In this document: piece after piece, positions 1-6,188 of the stretch | How positions within the stretch are numbered: the first letter of the stretch is position 1 | How the letters are laid out: the number at the start of each line of letters is the position of its first letter | Source: Candidatus Krumholzibacteriia bacterium | Lineage (GTDB): Bacteria; Krumholzibacteriota; Krumholzibacteriia; G020349025 | Direction of reading: 5' to 3' | DNA length: 7,535 nt | Assembly: GCA_035649275.1 (NCBI GenBank) | Contig: DASRJW010000035.1 | Coordinates: 1-7,535 of the forward strand | The notes under the pieces: generated by a model | What the model saw: the letters and a program-made list of their open reading frames with translations, nothing else | What the model was told of the DNA's origin: nothing | Database searches by the model: none | Position numbers and translations under genes: made by a program

Positions 1-73
1 TATCTATGTCGTTTCGTGAGCGTTGCCGCGGGAGTCCCCTCGCCGCTCGTCGAACGCATCAGCGTGTTGCGTT

Positions 74-80
74 GAGGAAG
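74..80 (+). promoter_or_regulatory. Ribosome binding site deciding the first gene's start
   Basis: GAGGAAG sits 3 bases before the ATG at 84, and its GAGG core is 6 bases away. This supports that start over the in-frame ATG at base 6, which has only five bases of visible upstream sequence. No convincing promoter was recognised in bases 1-73. Confidence 0.6.
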
Positions 81-83
81 CCG

Positions 84-905
84 ATGAGCGCAGGCCCGAC
101 ACCCAGGCGCTGCCGCGCGGCGTTCCTTTTCGGAGCGAGCCTGGTCTCGGTCGCGGTGCTGACCTCCCGGGCAGGTGCGGGCGGCTTCTCGATCCAGGCG
201 GCGTTCAGCGGGGCCGCAGCGCCGGTGTCGCTTTTCCCCGGCGGCAGGCTCCAGCTGCAGGAAAGCCCGGCGGCCCCGGCGACGGCGCCCAGCGGGCGGG
301 GACGCTATGCTCTCTCCATGGGGCTCTCGGCCCTCGTCCCAGGAACAGGGGAGATCGTGAGCGGGCATTTCTGGAACGGCATCCCGCTGCTTGCCGCCGA
401 CGTGGCCACTTGGATCGGCTACTTCCATTACGAGGACGAGGGCGACCAGTGGAAGGAAACCTACGAACAGTTCGCCGACCAGCACTGGACCGAGGCGAAA
501 TGGCAGGACGACCTGCGGCAGACGACGTACTACGACACGCTATCGCCCTACCATTGCAACTGCAGCCCGCCCTACATTCCCCGTGAAGAGGACACTCGCG
601 AGTACTACGAGAACCTGGGCAAGTACGAGCACTTCTTCCCGGGCTGGGACGATTGGCAATCGCCGAGCTACGATCCGGAGAACCCGGCGAACCACCGCCG
701 GCAGTACGTGGACATGCGCATCGCGAGCAACGACAACTACGACAACGCCGACGCGCTTCTCGGCGTCGCCGCGGCGACACGCATCCTGAGCGTGATCCAG
801 AGCTTCTGGCTGGTGCGCCGCGACAGCCACCGAGAGAGCCTGTCCATCGAGCCCATGACCTTCAGGGGCGCGGGCTCTGGCCTGCGCCTGAAGTGGAGTT
901 TTTGA
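84..905 (+). CDS. Secreted/membrane-associated DUF5683-like protein, first of a paralogous pair
   Basis: Predicted 273-residue envelope protein of unknown biochemical role. I chose the ATG at 84 because GAGGAAG lies just upstream (74-80) and it gives a clean signal peptide: Arg-rich n-region (residues 8-11), hydrophobic stretch (about 12-28), and an A-G-A site near 30-33. The frame is also open upstream to base 6 and to the window edge, but that extension is Arg-rich and lacks a leader. Residues 82-117 hold the family core SALVPGTGE followed by a hydrophobic segment ending W-I-G-Y. A charged and aromatic middle follows (120-200) with a C-N-C pair at 158-160 and YYENLGKYEHFFPGWDDW around 174-191. 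A hydrophobic helix lies at about 221-245. The C-terminus is an alternating strand ending LRLKWSF. The gene opens the visible run, and its TGA overlaps the next ATG. The DUF5683-type assignment is from memory of the motif pattern. The paralogy with the next gene is seen directly. Confidence 0.8.
   Translation: MSAGPTPRRCRAAFLFGASLVSVAVLTSRAGAGGFSIQAAFSGAAAPVSLFPGGRLQLQESPAAPATAPSGRGRYALSMGLSALVPGTGEIVSGHFWNGIPLLAADVATWIGYFHYEDEGDQWKETYEQFADQHWTEAKWQDDLRQTTYYDTLSPYHCNCSPPYIPREEDTREYYENLGKYEHFFPGWDDWQSPSYDPENPANHRRQYVDMRIASNDNYDNADALLGVAAATRILSVIQSFWLVRRDSHRESLSIEPMTFRGAGSGLRLKWSF
895..898 (+). promoter_or_regulatory. Ribosome binding site inside the end of the first gene
   Basis: GGAG lies 6 bases before the ATG at 905 and within the coding sequence of the preceding gene. 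Together with the TGATG stop-start overlap it supports translational coupling of the two paralogues. It also favours the start at 905 over the in-frame ATG at 947, which has no comparable motif. Confidence 0.6.
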
Positions 906-1735
906 TGCGAGGTCGCGAGCACACCGGCCGGAAGGCGCCGTGGGTGATGCGGCTGGTGGCGGGCGCCGGATTCCTCTGTGCCGTTTCGGGGCCGGCTATG
1001 GCGGCGCCCGCTGCTGCGGTCGGGACGGCGGCGACGTGGGCCGCGGCGCCGTCGACGACGCCGCTCCTGCCGCGTCCGAGCCTCGAGGTGCTGGCCGCCA
1101 TGCAGGCGTCCCCCGTGCCGCTCCCGGAGCCGACGACCTCGGTGCCCTCGCTCAAGTGGGCTTTGCTCCTTTCCGCCGCCGTTCCCGGCGCCGGCGAGTA
1201 CTACGCCGGCCACAAGAATCGCGCTCTCATCTTCGGCACCGTCGAAGCCGGCATCTGGATCTCGTATGCCACCTTCAAGGTGCAAGAGAACGGGCGGCAG
1301 GAGAGCGCCATCGACTACGCCGTGGCGGTGGCGGGCGCCGTGCCTGAAGGCGACGACGCCTACTACACCGCGATCGGTCAGTTCCTGCGCAGCGACGGTC
1401 CGGGACAATGGAACGAGTTCGTGCGCCGGCAGCAGCGGGATAGTGGCGAGGTCGTGGGGGTGGAGTACACCGGCGACGCCGGCTGGGCCTGGCCGAGCGA
1501 AGACCAGTTCGTCCGCTACCGGGACCTGCGCAAGGGTTCGCTCGAAGCCGAAGACCACGCGACGAACATGCTCGCCGTCGCCATCGTCAACCGCATCGCC
1601 AGCATGGCGGACGTGTTCCAGGCGATGCGTCACGACGCCAAGCAGCGGGAGGCGGAGGGCTTCGGCTTGCACCTGCGCCTCGGTCGAACGCCGCGGGAAC
1701 CCCTGGCCTGCCTGCTGCTGCAACGGCGGTTCTGA
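905..1735 (+). CDS. Secreted/membrane-associated DUF5683-like protein, second paralogue
   Basis: Predicted 276-residue envelope protein, role unknown. The start at 905 is the ATG of a TGATG overlap. A later ATG at 947 would give a more compact leader. A signal peptide is visible at about residues 14-33, with A-M-A before the cleavage region, followed by an Ala/Pro/Thr-rich linker to about residue 80. Residues 90-125 carry SAAVPGAGEYYAGH and a hydrophobic segment ending W-I-S-Y. This aligns without gaps to residues 82-117 of the upstream protein, with 12 of 36 identical by my count. A middle region with YYTAIGQFL and QWNEFVRRQ matches the Y-Y-x-x-x-G-K-Y part of the first protein in diverged form. 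A C-terminal helix (about 219-240) contains NRIASMADVFQAMRHD. The end, GLHLRLGR then LACLLLQRRF, looks like a beta-hairpin finishing in Phe. It lacks the C-N-C pair of its neighbour. The two may form a heteromer (inference). Confidence 0.8.
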   Translation: MRGREHTGRKAPWVMRLVAGAGFLCAVSGPAMAAPAAAVGTAATWAAAPSTTPLLPRPSLEVLAAMQASPVPLPEPTTSVPSLKWALLLSAAVPGAGEYYAGHKNRALIFGTVEAGIWISYATFKVQENGRQESAIDYAVAVAGAVPEGDDAYYTAIGQFLRSDGPGQWNEFVRRQQRDSGEVVGVEYTGDAGWAWPSEDQFVRYRDLRKGSLEAEDHATNMLAVAIVNRIASMADVFQAMRHDAKQREAEGFGLHLRLGRTPREPLACLLLQRRF

Positions 1736-1742
1736 CCCCGCG

Positions 1743-1748
1743 AGGAGG
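1743..1748 (+). promoter_or_regulatory. Strong Shine-Dalgarno for a GTG-started gene
   Basis: AGGAGG, extended to AGGAGGGAG, lies 7 bases before the GTG at 1756. It is the best ribosome binding site in the window. It fixes the start on a GTG codon and fills the only intergenic gap, 20 bases at 1736-1755. No inverted repeat or terminator is visible in that gap, so read-through from the upstream genes is expected. Confidence 0.8.
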
Positions 1749-1755
1749 GAGAACC

Positions 1756-2664
1756 GTGGAATCCGCCACCGCGCCCGCGGTGCCGCGCCGGTTCCGTCTT
1801 GCCGGCCCCTTGGTGGTCCTCCTCGCCCTGACAGCGGCGGGGGGCGGCGCGGCGGAGCTGCGCTTGGTGGAGGCGGAGCGCTTCGAGCTCCCCTATCCCG
1901 ACTACGTCGAACCGGTCGCCGTGGCCGCGGGTCCCCTGGGCCAGCTCTTCATCGCCGACCGCGGCCGGGGCACGGTGCTCCGGGTCGGTGCCGGCGGCCG
2001 GGTGGAATACGAGTTCGAGTCGCCCTCCGCACAGCCCGGGCTGCAGCCGCTGGATCTCGAGGTCACTGGCTTCCAGGTGTATGTCCTCGACGCGCTGTCG
2101 AAGTCGTTGCTCCGCTTCACCCAGGAGGGCGGCTACCTCGACCTGCTGCAGAACTTTACCGGCCGCACCTCGGGCATGCCGACCGCTTTGTCCGTCGACG
2201 GGACCGGTCGCGTGCTCGTGGTGGATCCGAGCCGCCACGCCGTCTTGCTGGTGGACGAGGAGCAGCAGATCGAGAGCGTGATCGGTGGCTTCGGAGCGCG
2301 GCCGGGAGAGCTGTCCCGCCCCACCGGCGTGGCCTTCGCGGCGCACGGGGCCTTCTACGTGGCTGACACCGGCAACCGGCGCGTCCAGCGCTACGACGAG
2401 GTGGGGAACTATGCCGGCACCCTGGTGACCTCCCTCGTCGAGCCGCGCGGTCTGGCCACGAGCAGCGACGGCGTCGTCTTCGTCGCCGACGCGGGTGGAT
2501 CGGTGCACGCGCTCACGACGCGCCCGGAGGACCTGCGGCAGCACGCCGTGCTCGAGCTCCCGGGCCTGCAGCCCGTGGACGTGAGCGTGCAGGGCGAGAC
2601 CCTGTGGGTGCTGTCGCGCCAGCCGCGGCTCTTGCTGCGGGTGGACATCGTGCGGGGGCAGTGA
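1756..2664 (+). CDS. Secreted NHL-repeat six-bladed beta-propeller protein
   Basis: Predicted 302-residue exported beta-propeller, likely a binding or scaffold protein in the periplasm or at the surface. The GTG start follows a perfect AGGAGG. A signal peptide spans about residues 1-33: RRFR, a hydrophobic core, then G-G-G-A-A. The rest folds into six recognisable NHL-type blades starting near residues 51, 96, 140, 186, 227 and 270. Diagnostic strands include IADRGRGTVLRV (66-77), LDALSKSLLRF (111-121), ADTGNRRVQRYD (203-214) and VADAGGSVHAL (243-253). Blade 4, with FGARPGELSRPTGVAF before it, is the most canonical. Blades 2 and 6 have lost the Asn/Arg signature. No catalytic residues of enzymatic propellers were recognised, so an enzymatic role is not supported. 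The gene ends one base before the giant outer-membrane gene, which suggests coupled expression and possibly a physical partnership (inference). The fold is well supported; the ligand is unknown. Confidence 0.88.
   Translation: MESATAPAVPRRFRLAGPLVVLLALTAAGGGAAELRLVEAERFELPYPDYVEPVAVAAGPLGQLFIADRGRGTVLRVGAGGRVEYEFESPSAQPGLQPLDLEVTGFQVYVLDALSKSLLRFTQEGGYLDLLQNFTGRTSGMPTALSVDGTGRVLVVDPSRHAVLLVDEEQQIESVIGGFGARPGELSRPTGVAFAAHGAFYVADTGNRRVQRYDEVGNYAGTLVTSLVEPRGLATSSDGVVFVADAGGSVHALTTRPEDLRQHAVLELPGLQPVDVSVQGETLWVLSRQPRLLLRVDIVRGQ
2654..2658 (+). promoter_or_regulatory. Weak G-rich ribosome binding site in an overlapping junction
   Basis: A GGGGG run lies 7 bases before the ATG at 2666, inside the last codons of the NHL gene, whose TGA ends at 2664. 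There is no room for a promoter or terminator. Expression of the giant downstream gene therefore probably depends on the upstream transcript. Confidence 0.35.
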
Positions 2665-2665
2665 G

Positions 2666-5600
2666 ATGTGGCGGGCCCGGGTGGCGGCGGTGCTCCTCGC
2701 GGGAACGCTCGCCGGCGGGGGAGCCGCGGCCGACACGAGCGCGGTGGCTGCGACCGACACGAGCGCAACCACTGTGGCCGACTCGAGTGGGGCAGCTGCG
2801 ACCGACACGAAAGGCGGCGCTGGCACCGGAAGCCGCGAACCCCTGGGCTGGACGGAATTGCTGCGGGAAGAGGAGGCGCTCCTCTTCCCGCCGCAGAAAG
2901 CCCGCGCCTTGCTCTCGCACTCCTTCCTGCAGTTCGGCAGCGAGGTGGTGCAAGCTGGCGACAGCGTCCTGGTGCGCAACCGCGATTACGGCATCGACTA
3001 CGCCCGCGGCGTCGTCTACCTCCTCGCCGCTCCTTCCGAGTCCCTGCGCGTCGGCATCACCTACCTGCACCTGCCCGGGCCGCGCACGCGTCAATTCCAA
3101 GCGGTGGAGATCGTGAGCCGCGAGGAAGCCCTTGGCGGCGTCGATCCAGCCGGCGCCGCAGCACCGCCGCCGCCCACCACGGTGCCGCGCCAGGTCGGCC
3201 TGCCCCCGGGCCTGCAGCTCTCGGGCTCGAAGACCATCGGCGTCTCCTTCGGGCGCAACCGCGAGGCCTCCCTCGAGCAGTCGCTGCGGGTGCAGGTGTC
3301 GGGCAGTCTGGGGGACGACCTCCGCATCGACGCCGTGCTCGCCGACGACAACCTTCCCGTGGTTCCCGAGGGCAACACCGAAGAGCTGGGCGATCTCGAT
3401 CGCGTCTTCATCGAGATGCAGGGCCCGGTGATCGGCGGCGTCGTCGGCGACTTCGACCTGCGGCGGACGACGTCCCTCTTCTCCAGCTTCGAGCGCCAGC
3501 TGCGCGGCGCCGAGGTGCGGGCGCACTGGCACGGGCAGGAGGCGAGCCTGGGTGGGGGCCTCACCCGCGGCGAATTGCAAACCGCCACTTTCCGCGGCAC
3601 CGAGGGCAAGCAGGGGCCGTACGAGCTGCTCTCGGCGCGGCGGTTATCGGGCTCGACGATCCTGCCAGGGAGCGAGCGCATCTACCTGGACGGCCAGCTG
3701 CTTCGCCGGGGCGAGAACCAGGACTACGTCGTGGACTACGTGCGCGGCGAGCTGCGCTTCACCAGTCGCCGGCGCATCACCGCCGATTCGGAAATCGCCG
3801 TCGACTACCAGGTGAGCACGGAGCGTTTCCAGCGCCAGACGCGCACCTCCCGCCTCGCCCTGCAACGAGAGAGGTGGAAGCTGCAGGGAATGTTCGTGCA
3901 GGAAGCGGACGACGAGAGCGAGCCGGTAGGCGAGCCGCTGACGCCGGAGGAGGTCGAGATCCTGCGCACTGCCGGCGATCAACCCGCGGTGGCGCCCGGG
4001 ATCAAGGTGGTGACTCCCGGCACCGGCCTCTACCGTTACGACAGCCTCGATTCGACTCTCGTCGTCTACGATCCGGAGCAGGGGAATCTCGTGGTGGATT
4101 TCTACGAGATCGGCACCGGCAAGGGGAGCTACGACGACCGCCTCGATGGGCGCACCGGCTTGCGCTACTTCGAGCACGTGGGTGCCGGCCTGGGTGATTT
4201 CGAGATCGGCCGCTTGTTACAGCCCCCGAATCGCACCCGCCTCGCCAGCGCGATGCTGGAAGGCAAGCCGTGGAAGAACGGACGCTTCGCCGGCGAGGCC
4301 TCCTTCTCCGACTTCGACGGCAATCTCTTCGCCAGCGCCGGGGACGGGGACAACCTCGCCGAGGCGCTGGACCTGCAGTTCGCTCCCGTCGACATTCAAT
4401 CGGGGCGCGGGCGCGTCGCCTGGGACATGCACTACTCGCAACTGTCGCCGCGCTTCACCTCCCTCGGTCGGGCGCGACCGGGCTTCTACTACAAGGATTG
4501 GAACGCCGAGCAGGACAGCCTGCGGAGCACCGAGCGCCTGGGCGAGACCACGCTGCGTTACGAGCAGGGCGGGCAAGCCCCATGGCTGCGGCTCGCCCTC
4601 AACGCCGGCAGGCTCGACCGCGGCGAGGATCTGGAGACGCGGCGGGGACAGGTGGACTTCGCGCTCGGTCGCGAGCAGCGCCAGGTCGCGCTGCGCTGGC
4701 AGAGGCTCGACAGCGAGCAACCGGCGCTCGGCCCGGATGCCGGGCGCAATCGCCACTTCGCCAGCGGCGTGGCGCGCTACCGCTTGGGGCCGTTCCTTCC
4801 GGAGGTGCGGGTCGAGGCCGACGAGTTCATCCGCGCCCTGGCGGATTCACAGCTGCGACCGAGCTACCGCTACTTGGACAGCCATGCCGCTCTCGGCGTG
4901 GGCGGCGAGCGTCTGCATGCCGGGATCGAGTTCGGCCGGCGCGACACGGAGTCGCACCATCCGGAGGATGGGAGCGATCCCTGGCAGGCGGACCGGCGCA
5001 ACGATACCTATGGTGCCAGCCTCCTTGGCCGCCCCGGCAAGGCATGGAACACCGAGATCGCCTGGTCGCGGCGCACCTTCGAGCCGGCCGGAGCGAGCAC
5101 GTCGAGCGGCAGCGAGACCGATCTGGCTCGCCTGCAGCTGCGCTTCGATCCGCCCGGCCGAGGGCTGCGCGGCGAGCTGCGCTACGAGGTCACCGACGAC
5201 GAAACCCGCAAGCTCGAGCAGGTGCTGGTGCTGTCGCCGGATGGCAAGGGCGACTACGACGCCGAAGGCCGCGCCGTCGGCAAGGACCAGGGGGAGTACG
5301 ACAAGGTCTATCGCACTCTCGGGGAAACGGAGAGCACGACGCAGCTCGCGACCTCGCTGCGCTTCGAAGTCGGCCGCGGGGGCAGTGCGGTCGATTCCAG
5401 CGCCAGCTGGTGGCGACGGCGCCTGGCCTTCGTGCAGGTGCTCTCGGTGCAGGAGCAGACGCGGGATGCCCAGAGCGGCCTCTACTGGTTGCAGCCGAGC
5501 GCCTTCCAGAACGCTGCCACCCTGTTCGGCAGCTTCCGTGCCCGGCAGGAGTGGTCGTTCCTGGAGAACTCACCGGAAAACTCGCTGCGCTTGTTCCTCG

Positions 5601-6184
5601 ACTGGGAGGACGACCTGGACGGCCGCTTCGCCGACCAGCGCCTCGATTCGCATCGCAGCCGCGCCACGCTCCGCTTCGAGAAGAGTGCGACGCGGCGCTG
5701 GAGTTGGAGCGCCGAGGCCGACGTGGGTCGCCGCGAACGCAGCGGCGAGCTCGATGCCGTGGTGCCCGGCCGCCCGTCGGCCAGCGACTTCGACATCCGC
5801 TCGCAGCGCTTGCAAGGGGCGCTCGCCTTCCGGCCGACGCCGAGCGAGCGGCTGGCGCTGGAGGGCGGTGCCACGCGGCAGGAGGATCGGCTCTCCCTGG
5901 TGCGGCAGCAGCTGCTGGCGCTCACCCCGGCGGTGGTGCTGGCGCCGCTGCGCAATCTGCGCCTGCTAGGCAGCGTCACCGCGACGCGCGTCCTGGAGGA
6001 CAAACCGCCCGGGGCGCTGCCGCCTTTCCTCTTCGATGCGCCGGGGACCAAGACCTCGGCGACGCTCACCGGCAGCTATCGCCTGGCCCGCATCCTCAAC
6101 CTGAACCTGACCGGAACCGCGGTGCGCAACACCGATGGCCGCTCGACCTACGACGTGAAGATGGAGACCCGTGCGATTTTCTGA
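2666..6184 (+). CDS. Giant predicted outer-membrane beta-barrel protein with SprA-like N-terminal block
   Basis: Predicted 1172-residue outer-membrane protein of an uncharacterised family. Order of parts: signal peptide (1-21, ending G-G-G-A-A); four Asp/Thr/Ser/Ala octad repeats (22-53); module A (about 83-137) with NRDYGIDYARGVVYLL; a Pro-rich linker (160-182); a block (185-300) with LSGSKTIGVSFGRNRE, LEQSLRVQVSG, VVPEGNTEEL and DLDRVFIEM; module B (330-384) with IYLDGQLLRRGE and DYVVDYVRGELRFT; then a long strand-rich region to the end. G-x-G-x-Y/F motifs occur at 483-490, 505-513, 860-865 and 873-879. The C-terminus, DVKMETRAIF, has the alternating pattern and final Phe typical of barrels recognised by the BAM machinery. 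The 185-300 block recalls the N-terminal region of SprA, the large type IX secretion and gliding protein, but the protein is about half that size. The similarity is from memory and not tested. The adjacent Omp85 gene fits a need for assembly help (inference). Confidence 0.82.
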   Translation: MWRARVAAVLLAGTLAGGGAAADTSAVAATDTSATTVADSSGAAATDTKGGAGTGSREPLGWTELLREEEALLFPPQKARALLSHSFLQFGSEVVQAGDSVLVRNRDYGIDYARGVVYLLAAPSESLRVGITYLHLPGPRTRQFQAVEIVSREEALGGVDPAGAAAPPPPTTVPRQVGLPPGLQLSGSKTIGVSFGRNREASLEQSLRVQVSGSLGDDLRIDAVLADDNLPVVPEGNTEELGDLDRVFIEMQGPVIGGVVGDFDLRRTTSLFSSFERQLRGAEVRAHWHGQEASLGGGLTRGELQTATFRGTEGKQGPYELLSARRLSGSTILPGSERIYLDGQLLRRGENQDYVVDYVRGELRFTSRRRITADSEIAVDYQVSTERFQRQTRTSRLALQRERWKLQGMFVQEADDESEPVGEPLTPEEVEILRTAGDQPAVAPGIKVVTPGTGLYRYDSLDSTLVVYDPEQGNLVVDFYEIGTGKGSYDDRLDGRTGLRYFEHVGAGLGDFEIGRLLQPPNRTRLASAMLEGKPWKNGRFAGEASFSDFDGNLFASAGDGDNLAEALDLQFAPVDIQSGRGRVAWDMHYSQLSPRFTSLGRARPGFYYKDWNAEQDSLRSTERLGETTLRYEQGGQAPWLRLALNAGRLDRGEDLETRRGQVDFALGREQRQVALRWQRLDSEQPALGPDAGRNRHFASGVARYRLGPFLPEVRVEADEFIRALADSQLRPSYRYLDSHAALGVGGERLHAGIEFGRRDTESHHPEDGSDPWQADRRNDTYGASLLGRPGKAWNTEIAWSRRTFEPAGASTSSGSETDLARLQLRFDPPGRGLRGELRYEVTDDETRKLEQVLVLSPDGKGDYDAEGRAVGKDQGEYDKVYRTLGETESTTQLATSLRFEVGRGGSAVDSSASWWRRRLAFVQVLSVQEQTRDAQSGLYWLQPSAFQNAATLFGSFRARQEWSFLENSPENSLRLFLDWEDDLDGRFADQRLDSHRSRATLRFEKSATRRWSWSAEADVGRRERSGELDAVVPGRPSASDFDIRSQRLQGALAFRPTPSERLALEGGATRQEDRLSLVRQQLLALTPAVVLAPLRNLRLLGSVTATRVLEDKPPGALPPFLFDAPGTKTSATLTGSYRLARILNLNLTGTAVRNTDGRSTYDVKMETRAIF
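2729..2824 (+). repeat. Four imperfect 24-bp tandem repeats in the giant outer-membrane gene
   Basis: Units begin at 2729, 2753, 2777 and 2801. Each encodes eight residues starting A/T-D-T/S-S/K: ADTSAVAA, TDTSATTV, ADSSGAAA, TDTKGGAG. An exact 16-base match, GCTGCGACCGACACGA, occurs at 2747-2762 and again at 2795-2810. The array follows directly after the signal peptide and keeps the reading frame, so unit gain or loss would change linker length without breaking the gene. Confidence 0.75.
3218..3565 (+). other. SprA-like domain region within the giant outer-membrane gene
   Basis: This encodes residues 185-300. The order is S-G-S-K-T, L-E-Q-S-L-R-V-x-V-S-G, D-D-N-L-P-V-V-P-E-G-N-T, L-D-R-V-F-I-E, then G-D-F-D-L. 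The same order occurs, as I remember it, in the N-terminal domain of SprA proteins and in uncharacterised outer-membrane proteins of FCB-type bacteria. It is flanked on both sides by the G-x-D-Y module. The domain assignment is inference until a profile search is run. Confidence 0.5.
6163..6166 (+). promoter_or_regulatory. Possible ribosome binding site for an alternative GTG start at 6171
   Basis: GGAG is 4 bases before GTG 6171 and within the end of the giant barrel gene. GTG 6171 is in frame with ATG 6189 and would add six residues (M-R-F-S-E-V) before the leader and overlap the upstream gene by 14 bases. ATG 6189 has only a weak GAAG ahead of it. The sequence does not settle which start is used. 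Confidence 0.35.
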
Positions 6185-6188
6185 AGTC

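Noticed and set aside
6-83. Upstream ATG at base 6 as start of the first gene
   Set aside because: It would put 26 Arg-rich residues ahead of a good leader. The ATG at 84 has a ribosome binding site and gives a normal signal peptide. The true upstream extent cannot be judged because the window starts here.
1736-1755. Possible terminator or internal promoter between the second paralogue and the propeller gene
   Set aside because: Only 20 bases, filled by a ribosome binding site. No hairpin, T-run, -35 or -10 element is visible.
1630-2979. 449-codon open frame on the minus strand
   Set aside because: It runs across three gene junctions, opposite the NHL propeller and the ends of its neighbours. 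The translation shows no domain, and the + strand frames explain the codon pattern.
3644-4219. Two TTA leucine codons (3644-3646 and 4217-4219) in the giant barrel gene
   Set aside because: TTA is rare at this G+C content and can be regulatory in Streptomyces, but nothing else suggests an actinobacterium, and two rare codons in 1172 are unremarkable.
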